From NCBI GenBank assembly GCA_945910005.1, contig OX246746.1, positions 29,954,298-30,018,297 on the forward strand: a stretch of 64,000 nt of DNA, written 5' to 3'. The notes under the pieces were generated by a model, which saw only the letters and a list, made by a program, of their open reading frames with translations, was not told the DNA's origin and searched no databases. Position 1 is the stretch's first letter. The number at the start of each line of letters is the position of its first letter. This stretch comes from Isoperla grammatica (lineage: Eukaryota; Arthropoda; Insecta; Plecoptera; Perlodidae). The translations under genes and the position numbers were made by a program. Positions 37,391 through 47,493 of this stretch are shown here, one piece after another.

Positions 37391-38404
37391 TAGGGCTTCT
37401 CAAACCCCACTGCAGTGGGTGCAAAATGGGGTCGCGAGCTTATGAAAAAATTAATGTTAAGGCAACCACGCCACCAACATGTAACGTGATTTTGTGCAAT
37501 TTGAGAAACATTTTACTCAGTAACCACATACATACTTAACATTTTTAGGGGTCTTAGATATGTGTGATTTGAGTCAAATGACCTACAGTGAGTGATTTTT
37601 GTACCGTACAAAGTATATGTATAACTAATATTGTTTGTAAATTCATAATTTTATGTGTATGTTTTGACATTTGTATTCCTTTTATAATTAATAATATTAA
37701 TAATATTGAAATTTACCCTTCATTTTATGACTGCAATTATAGATCATAACATCATAATACTTGTTTTCTGAAAGTTTCACAATAATATCTTTAGTAGTTC
37801 CCGAGATACGTATATGCTCCCAAGTATCAACAATTAATATTCCCGGGAAAATCATTCTAATTAAATTAAATACACATTGGAATTTGTAATAAACTGTGTG
37901 CCACGGTAGGTATCGCTTTGAATCAGGTTAGAAATAATTGATGGATCACTAATCGAATTACCTTGACATCTGTTGGTATTTTGATGATTAGTATCATCTC
38001 ACAATTTTCATTTTGAAGCAATTGAAAGATCGGATTCACATGTGAGATTAGGCCTAGAATCTGCCGATGGTATATTTTCTGCACACGTTTACTAAATTTG
38101 CATCAATGCCAGCAACAGAAACACTAGGCCTAGGTTCAGTACACCGAATTAGAACCCACCGGTTTCTTACAAGATTGAAAACGAGGCATAAGTAGTTATA
38201 ATACACAAAAACACACTCACAATACACATATTATACACATGTCAAAACATACACGAGATTTCGATTTCGCTGTCAAGACTGTGAATCCAGCTCCTAGGTT
38301 TGAAGGTCGCCGAATGTGAACATTTGAAAGATGAAATCCACTAGAGTACAAAACAAAAACCGCTCACATGTTTTCTCAAATTCGAGTTATCTACTTATGC
38401 CCGA

Positions 38405-38529
38405 TTTTTCAATCGGTTAACGGGACGTTAACAGGGCCGTTAGCTGACGGTCCGTAATCCGTAATCCAACAAACCTTATGCAAATAACGGACCGTCAGCT
38501 AACGGCCCCGTTAATGATCGATTGAAAAA
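38405..38529. mobile_element. Palindromic (foldback/MITE-like) element, 125 bp
   Basis: Left arm 38405-38455 begins TTTTTCAATCGGTTAACGGG and includes GGCCGTTAGCTGACGGTCCG. Right arm 38487-38529 is its reverse complement with a short indel, ending GATCGATTGAAAAA. The loop (38456-38486) is 31 bases. With no coding room, this is a minimal hairpin element nested in the hAT copy. Confidence 0.85.
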
Positions 38530-38903
38530 CCAAACCTTAGACAGGGGTGTTGGATTGGTGTCGAGTGTTAAAATACGCAATATATAGCACGTTTATATTG
38601 CTTAAAATATTGATTTTAACCATTTGGCTTGTGTCAATTGATAATAGACATCATTATATTCAATAAAATGCTGACAAAAATAATAAAATTTATTTAAAAA
38701 AAATATTTAAAAAAATGGGTCGACTGTCACTTTTTTGCCGGCGTGGGTGGTTGCTTTAAGGTGTATGCCTAAAATATATATAGGATATATATAGGTATAT
38801 AGGATCGAACTTTTTAAAGAAAATGTATACCCAGATCTATATAGAAAAGATGAAAAAAGAGGCTCAGCGGGAAACTTCCTTACACTTGCATCCGCTTATA
38901 AAA

Positions 38904-38981
38904 ATGTCACCACAGAGCGAAGCGAATCGCTGCAAGTATCGGCTAACAAGCGACCATCTACTTCAGTGTCTTTATTACATA
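38904..38981 (+). pseudogene. Remnant of hAT transposase C-terminal region
   Basis: In the plus frame starting at 38823 the residues KYRLTSDHLLQCLYYIN resemble the RxRLTDEHL-QCLR segment of the hAT C-terminal dimerisation region found in ZBED5/SCAND3-like transposases, recalled from family knowledge. Only this short block is recognisable. The N-terminal BED finger and catalytic DDE region are absent. Its position near the right inverted repeat fits the expected gene layout. Confidence 0.4.
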
Positions 38982-39295
38982 AACTACGCTAATAAAGTCC
39001 GATATGACGGGGTCGCGGGGAGTTTTTACCTAAAAATTTTGGGTCGGGGGCAAAAAAGATTGAGAAGCCCTGACAAAAAGTTTCTAAATTTCTAAAGCCA
39101 CATAATATGAGTTTTAATTACTTATATTTTTATTTTTTGAGATATGATACAAATCACAACATTCTTAGCTTATTATATATTGAACTCTACTACTAAGTGA
39201 TCATTGATAAATGAAGAGATTTGCTTTTTTAGGAATTCCTGCTGTAGGGTTTATGGTACCAGCTTTACAGACGTGCCCCTCTACGGATGACTATA

Positions 39296-39495
39296 ACTGG
39301 GTAGATTCAGTGGTTTGGATAGTTAGAAAGGCATGAGGGCACCTAGGGACGTGGGCTCGAACCCAGCATGAAATGTTTCTTTGCAACTGTATTTCATCTT
39401 TATCATCACCCCTCATCGTCCTGAATAGCACAATTGCAATAATAGATACGTAAAAAGCAACAAGAATCATCAGTTCATCACCAAAATATACTATT
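39296..39495 (+). repeat. SINE-B copy, plus strand
   Basis: Contains a degenerate box A (TTCAGTGGTTTGGATAG), box B GGGCTCGAACCCAGCATG, GCAACTGTATTTCATCTTTA, and the family end CCTCATCGTCCTGAATAGCA, CAATTGCAATAATAGATACG. Order and spacing match the other SINE-B copies. Confidence 0.7.
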
Positions 39496-39526
39496 ATAGT
39501 TTTATTGGAGAAAATATTTAACACAT

Positions 39527-39769
39527 GATTTTGTTACATCTCAAGGGTTAATCACCACTGTTACGCATTTTTTAAATAAATCTCTCCGGTTTATAACAAG
39601 TAAATAAGTGTTGTATGTATGCAGTCGGCACTTTACCCAACGCCGATTTTGTTACATCTCAAGGGTTATTCACAACATATGTTACGCATTTTTTAATAAA
39701 TCTCTCCGGTTTAGAATAAGTCCTGGTTTAAAGTGTTGTATGTTTGCAGGCAGCGCTTTACTCAACGCC
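39527..39769 (+). repeat. 118-bp tandem duplication (two diverged copies)
   Basis: Copies 39527-39644 and 39645-39769 both run from GATTTTGTTACATCTCAAGG through TAAATCTCTCCGGTTTA to TACCCAACGCC or TACTCAACGCC. Small indels show the duplication is not recent. Confidence 0.9.
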
Positions 39770-41424
39770 ACAGCACGACGCTTAGTTAGTCAAGGCACCG
39801 GAAAGGGGCGCACTGAACACGTCAGATGAGCATATGGGTGCACATACCCTTCATAAGACGTTATAGAACAAAAAACCAACCTTAGAAATCAGAACTATAT
39901 GATTATTATGAACCCTTTCACAACCTAGCGGTAGTACATATTATGTGGGTTAAATAAGTCCCTACACACCCACCACCCACTGAACGGAAAGAACAGCTGA
40001 GCAAGCTACACCCGTCCACGCATATGTGGGTCATGTACAACGTTTTTCGATATTGTACCATCAAATTTGATTATTGTATTCTTAGTTAAAAGTGGTTTTG
40101 AAAATTACTTTCTTAAAATGTCGTTGCAAATTGAATTTGTAAAGTCGATGCTTAACTTGTTTATGCTAATGATGATGCTGAAAAGGATGAAGCACGTCAC
40201 ATTTCTTCGTTCAAAACGTTCAGCATATAAGGGTCGACATTTTATCTTTACCTATTTAGAGCTGAGTTAAAAAAAAAATTATCTTATTCGAAAAAAATCA
40301 TTATTCTTTAGAAATAATTAATTTTTCAAATTCTTCTCGAAAACACATTTGACGAATAGAGGTCTTGTTAGATTGACACGTACTATACATATTTGTCAAT
40401 GTGTATTATACTTATCGTTGTACAATGAATGAACAATGTAAGTGTCATAACATCTATCATCCACTACTAGTGTTATATTTTAACACTTCTTCGCCTTCCA
40501 TTCACATAGCTTATTTGCCATCCATCACCCCATCAGACATTTCACCATCATCTCGTCATAAGGCGACTGTGATTTAAAATATTTCTATTTCCAGACCTAT
40601 TTCCATAACAATCAGGTCGCGTTGATACAGTCTCTATGGTTTGCTATGGAACAAAGTTGTGTTCACACTAAAACATTACAAAATGTGCTTCCAGTAGAAA
40701 AACGTAGTGCATTTACAGAACGTCTGTATATTATACGGGAAGTAATTTCTTAAATTCAATTTTGCATAAATTTGATGTAAGTTTGCGAGTAGAAATAGTT
40801 ATTAAAATCATGATTTCTCTTATATCTGTCTATCAATTCTAATTACGTACTGCTTTTTTTTTAGAAACTAAGCTTACAATACATTTCAAATTATTTCTAA
40901 TTTTGCGGTGCCATGCCAACCACCACTCCTCCCCACGCCCCCCAAATGACGACCCTAGCGATGTGTGTATGATTTGGCTGCCGTCATGACCTGTACTTGA
41001 CAAGAACATCTATAATAGTCACTCTGTTGTTCATGTCGGCGTCACTCATCGTTCAACACGGGACTAACGCTGCCAGCGCCATTCACAAGAACGGACAAAA
41101 ACTTATCACATGAATTACGTCCCTTTTGTTGGAAATTATTTAAATGTATGTGACTAACTAATTGGGTCCTTTGGGAATGGGTGTCCAAGTCAACAGGCAT
41201 TACTCGGTTGATTTTAGTGTAGGGCATGGGTCTTCTTTTTGTGAAATTCGCTGAGGCATTTCGTTTGCCAGTCCATTATATCTTTGTTTGCATTCAGAGC
41301 TGCATAAGGGCAGGGATGGGCGCCCCTTTGAACCAGTGGGTGACAATCAGGGACGGAGTTATCAGGTCATATGGAAATGAAAAGCGCGACCCTTCTAATA
41401 CGCCTGATCGAGTGCTATGAACTA
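39770..41424. other. No gene recognised
   Basis: AT-rich unique DNA. A 67-codon frame at 40067-40270 and others are unsupported. Confidence 0.4.
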
Positions 41425-41600
41425 CTATCGGATTCAAAAAGGTGTCTTACGATTTAAAAGTTATCCGATCATTCGTGAAATACAATGACAAAACGAATAT
41501 ATTATTTTTGATATTCTTAAAACTAGCTCCTATAACTCTTCGTTTGGTATCATCTATGTTGTAATTGTTACAACAATAGAACAGTGAAAACTCTCACTTC
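41425..41600 (+). repeat. Family E dispersed repeat, copy 1
   Basis: Begins CTATCGGATTCAAAAAGGTG and shares TATTCTTAAAA, GATGTTGTA-like, GTTACAACAATA and GTGAAAA words in order with 56714-56900. The sharp common start suggests a true element end. Class unknown. Confidence 0.65.
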
Positions 41601-41778
41601 TTAGGTACGTTTTGTACCCACAGTTTGTGCAATCCTGAAAGTAGCCGGGCAGTGCTTTTTTGCTTTTGCCAATTGATTTCGATAGTCTTCATACACACCT
41701 AATTTGCATAACATAGGTTAGGTCAGGTGTGTATAATGATATCTGCTTGGCTATCTTCGGGACTGCAAAATATTGACT
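41601..41778. other. Unique spacer
   Basis: Nothing recognised. Confidence 0.4.
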
Positions 41779-41779
41779 A

Positions 41780-41896
41780 TGTTCCACGTGGGAGTTATTG
41801 CATGTGGGAGTATTCCGTGTGGGAGATGTTCCGTGGGAGAACTGTTTCGTACGGGAGTTATTCCACGTGGAAGTTGTTCCGTGTGGGGGACATTTC
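41780..41896 (+). repeat. Degenerate 15-bp tandem repeat
   Basis: Units vary around GTTCCACGTGGGAGT, for example GTTCCACGTGGGAGT, TTGCATGTGGGAGTA and TTCCGTGTGGGAGAT. CACGTG E-box-like words recur. The period is mostly 15 with indels. Confidence 0.85.
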
Positions 41897-42689
41897 GTGT
41901 ACCGAAATAAAAATACATAACAATTAACAAAATCACAACTTTCATTCATAGACAAGTTTAGGCAGTCAGCGCTTTGGCAGTTCAATTCATTTACCCATCC
42001 ACCGAAAGTGACGAATTTCAGTAACACGAATTAGTATAATGCTGACCTTGTCTTGTTTTCTATAAGTCAACACATATTATGACAACTACCAATCACCCAA
42101 TTAACTTATACAAACTGTCAATATCTTGCCGTCGGGACAGGCTATTACTTGAGGCAGTGGGGGGATTGGGACTGGGGAGCTACCCCATACATTTCAATTA
42201 CACCACTGAGATTACATTTTTTTTTAAAGAGGGGTGAAAAAGGAATCGTAAATAAAGGCAACTTCATTCATCCAATCAAGAATAGTATTGTACATAGATC
42301 AATATCACGGTTGCACATGAGTCCGCCTGCCATTAGCTTGGGTCGTATACATTCATAACTCATTCATGCAAGAGAAACAGCCTTTATCGTTTTAGGCATC
42401 TGTTTCTATCAGTTTAATCTATATTCTTCACATTCGAAATGAAATACTGACTACAGCACATGTGTACTTGTTTTCAACGATTACATATTGTTCGTAGAGT
42501 CCACTCGTGCAATCGTCGCACTAAAATTGCGCATTTAGAACACGAAATATATAAGAACATAAGGGGGCAACGTACACTATCACATCTTTACGTTTCAAGC
42601 AAGGCGTGCATGGCGCAGGGTGCTGTTTGAGCCGATGATTCGATGATGATATTTGGGGTTATACGGCCCATATTTTTGCAACGAGACTA
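41897..42689. other. No gene recognised
   Basis: Unique DNA. A hAT-like word pair at 42153 (CAGTGGGGGG) and 42198 (ACACCACTG) lacks a target duplication and is not called. Confidence 0.4.
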
Positions 42690-42835
42690 ATCTAGACGAT
42701 GAGTGGGTGATTATGAGGATGAAAAACGCCACATGACATCCATGCCGAAGCCAGGATTCGAACCTGGAACGCAGAGACCGCGGTTTACTAGACAAACGCC
42801 TAATCAACCTCGGCCAACTGCGCTGGCTCCGATGA
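42690..42835 (-). repeat. SINE-B copy with tRNA-Thr-like head
   Basis: The minus strand reads GCCAGCGCAGTTGGCCGAGG, then GTCTAGTAAAC (the usual anticodon loop of tRNA-Thr AGT) and TTCCAGGTTCGAATCCTGG, followed by GTTTTTCATCCTCATAATCA and CTCATCGTCTAGATTAG. The acceptor stem pairs poorly, so this is a SINE head and not a working tRNA. It shows the likely tRNA ancestor of the family. Confidence 0.7.
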
Positions 42836-43200
42836 TTCGAGTATGATTATCGATGCAAATAGAATGTGACTCCCACAACAAATGCATTCGCTTTATGACT
42901 GAGGAAAACCTTCAGCCAGGGGGTCGAACAAGCAATCTACTTTGTCTACATTCCGTCCCGTGCCAGAACTGTCACAACATAGAATCAAGAATCAATCAGG
43001 GTGGAATGATATATTGCAAGGATGACAGAAAATATCCCACATGTTTTATAAGCAGTCACGTTTTCCGAGAACTTCTAAATAGGAAGAGAACAGATGATCA
43101 ATAAATCTCTTCTAAATAGTGCTTTTCAAAGTTTTCAACACTAAAAAAGCAGTTAAAAAGCTTTAAAAATACAGACATGACATTGACTCGACATAATAGT
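42836..43200. other. No gene recognised
   Basis: An 83-codon plus frame at 42853-43104 is moderately Cys-rich (LHSVPCQNCHNIES) but has no recognised domain or splice sites. Confidence 0.35.
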
Positions 43201-43256
43201 TAAGTTACTGAGTGGGTAGACTCTCAATGTGAATTTATTTTGTTTTTATTTATTTA
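43201..43256 (+). mobile_element. Family C retroposon, 3'-end-only copy
   Basis: Contains only AAGTTACTGAGTGGGTAGAC, TCTCAATGTGAATTTATTT and the following (TTTATT)-like tail, the 3' end of family C. Strong 5' truncation with a kept 3' end supports retrotransposition for this family. Confidence 0.65.
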
Positions 43257-43504
43257 AGTCTGGCAACTAACTAGGTTTGCAGAGAGCATGAGAAGTGATA
43301 ACTATATGGCATTGACAATTGAAATGTTGTAGCTTCCAACAAGCATTATCTGCTAGAAAACAATAATCATATTTTATTTTGTATGAATCCCTGCTGTAGG
43401 ATCCACATACACCAGCTTCACCTGATGTGTTGTTCTACTCGCGCGAAAATGTTTTTTCGTATACTTTTGGTTATTTCGTGGTTTTTGGGTCCTTAAGGAA
43501 CAAA

Positions 43505-43768
43505 TAAACTTACTTGAGCACTCATTTAACCCTTCTACGTAACGTAGCACATTTCTCTCTAGACTCACGGGTGAACGCAGTGATCAACACTTGCATCACG
43601 CACAAACGAGCTTTTATAGAACCTACTTGATTTTTTAAAATTGGCTAAAATCTTTTATTTCCATAGCGATGGCGGAATTCCGGACATTTCACTACATTTG
43701 CGAAATTCCTGGTTAACATTCTTAGGAAATAGGGTATGTCCGGGATATTTCAGACGTATGGTAACACC
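43505..43768 (+). repeat. Family F dispersed repeat, copy 2
   Basis: Homologous in order to 26628-26880: TTGAGCACTCATTTAACCC, GGGTGAACGC, ACGAGCTTTTATAGA, CTACTTGATTTTTTAAAA, GCGATGGCGGAATTC, ATGTCCGGGATATTTCAGAC and GTATGGTAACACC. Confidence 0.7.
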
Positions 43769-43769
43769 A

Positions 43770-43885
43770 GATGAGGGGTGACAGGTCAAAGATGAAGATG
43801 AAGGACACAAAAAATCCACGTATTTTGCGGGATTCGAACCCAGTCCAATGGTGCCCTTATACTTTGGACCTGCATTCACCCCAAC
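43770..43885 (-). repeat. SINE-B copy (truncated), minus strand
   Basis: Minus-strand box B GACTGGGTTCGAATCCCGCA, followed by AATACGTGGATTTTTTGTG and CCTTCATCTTCATC and CACCCCTCATC. The copy stops at the family F end. The head is interrupted near the start of the 69-bp satellite. Confidence 0.55.
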
Positions 43886-43890
43886 CAGCT

Positions 43891-45278
43891 ACTTCATAGA
43901 GATGGGCCATCTCAGTCTGTGCTATGCAGGCCTGGTCCTCTCCGTGTGCCATGCGCTATACTTCATAGAGATGGGCCATCTCAGTCTGTGCCATGCAGGC
44001 CTGGTCCTCTCCGTGTGCCATGCGCTATACTTCATAGAGATGGGCCATCTCAGTCTGTGCTATGCAGGCCTGGTCCTCTCCGTGTGCCATGCGCTATGCT
44101 TCATAGAGATGGGCCATCTCAGTCTGTGCTATGCAGGCCAGGTCCTCACCGTGTGCCATGCGCTATACGTCATAGAGATGGGCCATCTCAGTCTGTGCTA
44201 TGCAGGCCTGGTCCTCTCCGTGTGCCATGCGCTATACTTCATAGAGATGGGCCATCTCAGTCTGTGCTATGCAGGCCTGGTTCTCTCCGTGTGCCATGCG
44301 CTATACTTCATAGAGATGGGCCATCTCAGTCTGTGCTATGCAGGCCAGGTCCTCTCCGTATGCCATGCGCTATACTTCATAGAGATGGGCCATCTCAGTC
44401 TGTGCTATGCAGGCCTGGTCCTCTCCGTGTGCCATGCGCTATACTTCATAGAGATGGGCCATCTCAGTCTGTGCTATGCAGGCCTGGTCCTCTCCGTGTG
44501 CCATGCGCTATACTTCATAGAGATGGCCCATCTCAGTCTGTGCTATGCAGGCCTGGTCCTCTCCGTATGCCATGCGCTATACTTCATAGAGATGGGCCAT
44601 CTCAGTCTGTGCTATGCAGGCCTGGTTCTCTCCGTGTGCCATGCGCTATACTTCATAGAGATGGGCCATCTCAGTCTGTGCTATGCCGGCCAGGTCCTCT
44701 CCGTGTGCCATGCGCTATACTTCATAGAGATGGGCCATCTCAGTCTGTGCTATGCAGGCCTGGTTCTCTCCGTGTGCCATGCGCTATACTTCATAGAGAT
44801 GGGCAATCTCAGTCTGTGCTATGCAGGCCAGGTCCTCTCCGTGTGCCATGCGCTATACTTCATAGAGATGGGCCATCTCAGTCTGTGCTATGCAGGCCTG
44901 GTCCTCTCCGTGTGCCATGCGCTATACTTCATAGAGATGGGCCATCTCAGTCTATGCTATGCAGGCCAGGTCCTCTCCGTGTGCCATGTGCTATACTTCA
45001 TAGAGATGGGCCATCTCAGTCTGTGCTATGCAGGCCAGGTCCTCTCCGTGTGCCATGCGCTATACTTCATAGAGATGGGCCATCTCAGTCTGTGCTATGC
45101 AGGCCAGGTCCTCTCCGTGTTCCATGCGCTATACTTCATAGAGATGGGCCATCTCAGTCTGTGCTATGCAGGCCAGGTCCTCTCCGTGTGCCATGCGCTA
45201 TACTTCATAGAGATGGGCCATCTCAGTCTGTGCTATGCAGGCCTGGTTCTCTCCGTATGCCATGCGATATACTTCATT
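43891..45278 (+). repeat. 69-bp satellite, 20 copies
   Basis: Units start ACTTCATAGAGATGGGCCAT and run to CCATGCGCTAT, with an exact 69-bp period throughout. Copies fall into two main types by GGCCTGGTCC versus GGCCAGGTCC. The T type dominates the first half and the A type the later part, interspersed. The period is 23 codons, so two plus-strand frames (477 and 460 codons) remain open. The open frames are explained by this periodicity, and a gene is not called. Confidence 0.97.
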
Positions 45279-45622
45279 TGAACCAGACGTCCTTACATTA
45301 GCGTGATTACAATATCGACAACATGAAAAGAAAAACAGATTCCTTCTCCAGTATACCCTTTGACGCTGTTGCGTCACCATCCATCATAAAACTTATCAGC
45401 TTGGTAAATGGTAGCCTAGTAGCACACCGTAATAAATATAGCTTGTCTACAGGCTCCTATATTTCCAGCATGCAATGATTGAGACTTGAGAGAATACAAA
45501 ATATAATCCCACGGATTGTATGAGGAAGTAAGAGGCTTCTGAAGTCGCCACAGATAACACTAATACTCTACAATTGAAGATAATATAAGATAACGCACCC
45601 CATCAAGGAGAAATACTGTATT
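45279..45622. other. Unique spacer
   Basis: No gene or repeat recognised between the satellite and the large inverted-repeat element. Confidence 0.45.
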
Positions 45623-45730
45623 ATAGACGGTCAGCTATCCCCCCAAATTCAACAGAATGGTCTCACTCGGCCGGACCAGCCAAGAGTAGGCTCAAAAAAT
45701 TCGTAATTTTTACCTGATTACAACAAAGGC

Positions 45731-46250
45731 AATCCGGAAATCGAAATCAGTAGCTTTCACTTTTTAAAGCCAAAAAACGGCAAAAAACGGCAAAAAATAA
45801 TTATTTAAATACTACAAGACTAGTTGATTGATAACGCTGAAATAGGTGTCTAACAATTTGTTATTTTATGAAAAGTTAATCAAAAGTAATTCGAAAATGG
45901 AAATCGCTACCGTTTGGCACTGGGAGCATAAAAACGGCAAAAACGGCACACATTACAGTTAGAAGACCAGTTGACCGATAACACTGGGAGACGAGTCAAA
46001 CAACTTGGAATTTCAAACTAAATGTAGCCAATAACAAATAATGTGAAGTTAGAAATAATAATCACTGCCTTTAAAACCAAGAAACGGCAAAAAAGGGCAC
46101 CAATGTATCATATAGAAGACCTATCGATCGATACACTTAGACTGGTGGCACGAACTCGATATTTTAGAACGAATTCAGAACAAATAAAGCGAACATCAAA
46201 ATCAGCAGTGCTTTGATTGGTCTTTAGAACAAAAAGTTATAAAAAAGACA
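45731..46250 (+). repeat. Subterminal ~150-bp degenerate tandem repeats (left)
   Basis: Units start near 45731, 45889, 46041 and 46186. They share GGAAATCGAAATC-like starts, ACGGCAAAAA in the first half and GTTGATTGATAACGCTG or GTTGACCGATAACACTG in the middle. A further TIR-like segment, GGTCTTACTCGGCCAGAC with CCTGATTGCATTAAAGACAA, lies at 46290-46430. Similar sequence in reverse lies at about 48130-48600. Confidence 0.65.
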
Positions 46251-46752
46251 TATAAGCCAGTAGCCTGTCCCCTTTACTAAAAAATTCAAGACAATGGTCT
46301 TACTCGGCCAGACACGCCGGGAGTAGGCTAAAGAAATCGTAATTATTACCTGATTGCATTAAAGACAATGCGGAAATTGAAATTGGTAGCTTTCACTTTT
46401 TACATACAAATAACGACAAAAAAGGGCAATTTATGAACTTCATTACCAATTAATGATAATGCTAGTAAGGGCGGCAAAAAATTGAAATCTTAAGAAATCG
46501 TGAAGAAAATGTTATCCAAAATTTTCGAATAATAGCGTTGGGCATTATGGAAAAAAGGGGGGGCATAAATGGACCATTTAATATTTATTCCAAGTAACCG
46601 CTTACATTGCATGGAAGAGATGCAGAATACTAAACAAATATTGTGAAAGTTGAAGTCAAAAGTATTTGGCTTTCAGCAAGAAATCTGTTATGTAGTTTAT
46701 ACAAAACCAGTAGAATGATAACGCTAGGTAACAAATTCTCTCAATCCTCTCA

Positions 46753-46925
46753 TTTGACTATGGCTGGTGCCTGGAAAATGGTTCAGTAGTGCTATCCGAT
46801 GGCTTGTGACAAAACCAGCCCCTGAAGAAGTGTTGGAATTGATATCGTGCAAATGCAAACACTGTTCTACAGCCAAGTGTCAGTGCAGTGATTTGAAGCT
46901 TAGATACAGACTTGTATTTCTGTGA
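46753..46925 (+). pseudogene. Decayed Cys-rich C-terminal coding fragment
   Basis: One frame reads FDYGWCLENGSVVLSDGL and meets a stop. The next frame reads TKPAPEEVLELISCKCKHC and then STAKCQCSDLK to a stop at 46923-46925. A [P/A]PEExLELIxCxCK start with paired CxC motifs is, from memory, a recurrent C-terminus of uncharacterised multicopy proteins in marine invertebrates and resembles CXC/tesmin-type Cys clusters. The frame break makes this a relic. It may be captured host sequence or part of the element's own gene. Confidence 0.4.
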
Positions 46926-47218
46926 ATACCAATGCAAAGAGGTGCAAGAAGAGACCTTGCATCCAGTACCTAAAAGAGGAAACTACAGCAATAAGAATAG
47001 TGACCCCGATTTCTAAAGTATAGACTACATATATAATTTTTAAGCCCTCATTACACTAAACTTGATATAATATATTTAAATGAAATACGGTGTTTGCGTT
47101 ACCAATGCGACTATATGTGATAATGTGAATGAGTTTCGGTTCTATAGTGATTCTCAAAGCACGGAAAATATTTAACAAGGAGGCGAAGAGGATAACCTAT
47201 TTTAAGTAATGAATGAAA

Positions 47219-47493
47219 ACTTCATATTTTGAGTCTATCCACTCAGTAGCATGACTGATTTTCAGTGAGCTATTTTAATTTAAAGCGACTGAGCCAACCC
47301 TATAGCCTCCGAACCCCATTGACGAGTGAGCGATAACCAACTATAAAGATAGATATTTAAATATAAAATATGTAAATCAGTGGTTGGACAGTGCGACCAC
47401 CTGCTGGCAAATATCAGAATCAACAAGGATGATTTCAGAACATCTTTGAATTTATTGAGTGCTTCCTTGCTAGGATGGCTCCAAAGTCACCGA
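47219..47493 (-). mobile_element. Family C retroposon copy 2, nested in the 3.1-kb element
   Basis: Homologous along its length to 27622-27893: GAGTCTATCCACTCAGTAGC, TGACGAGTGAGCGATAACCA, GGTTGGACAGTGCGACCACC, AGAATCAACAAGGATGATTT and GGCTCCAAAGTCACCG. It lies between the inverted repeats of the larger element and so inserted after it. Confidence 0.75.

Larger units (their letters stand above)
37391..39072. mobile_element. hAT (Charlie-like) element, about 1.7 kb, decayed
   Basis: The left end TAGGGCTTCTCAA and right end TTGAGAAGCCCTG are inverted repeats of the CAGGGCTTCTCAA type seen in Charlie-like hAT elements. The left subterminal GCAAAATGGGGTCGCGAG and right GGGGTCGCGGGG also echo that group. 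No convincing 8-bp duplication remains. A fragment resembling the hAT transposase C-terminus lies just inside the right end, on the plus strand. A palindromic element (38405-38529) is inserted within. Confidence 0.65.

Noticed and set aside
42153..42206. Tiny hAT-like element between CAGTGGGG and ACACCACTG
   Set aside because: The ends match weakly and flanking octamers differ.
42750..42835. Functional tRNA-Thr gene
   Set aside because: The acceptor stem has several mismatches and a SINE body follows directly.
43848..45301. 477- and 460-codon plus-strand frames as a repeat protein gene
   Set aside because: The period of 69 bp is a multiple of three, so two frames stay open together. There is no start context or non-repeat domain.
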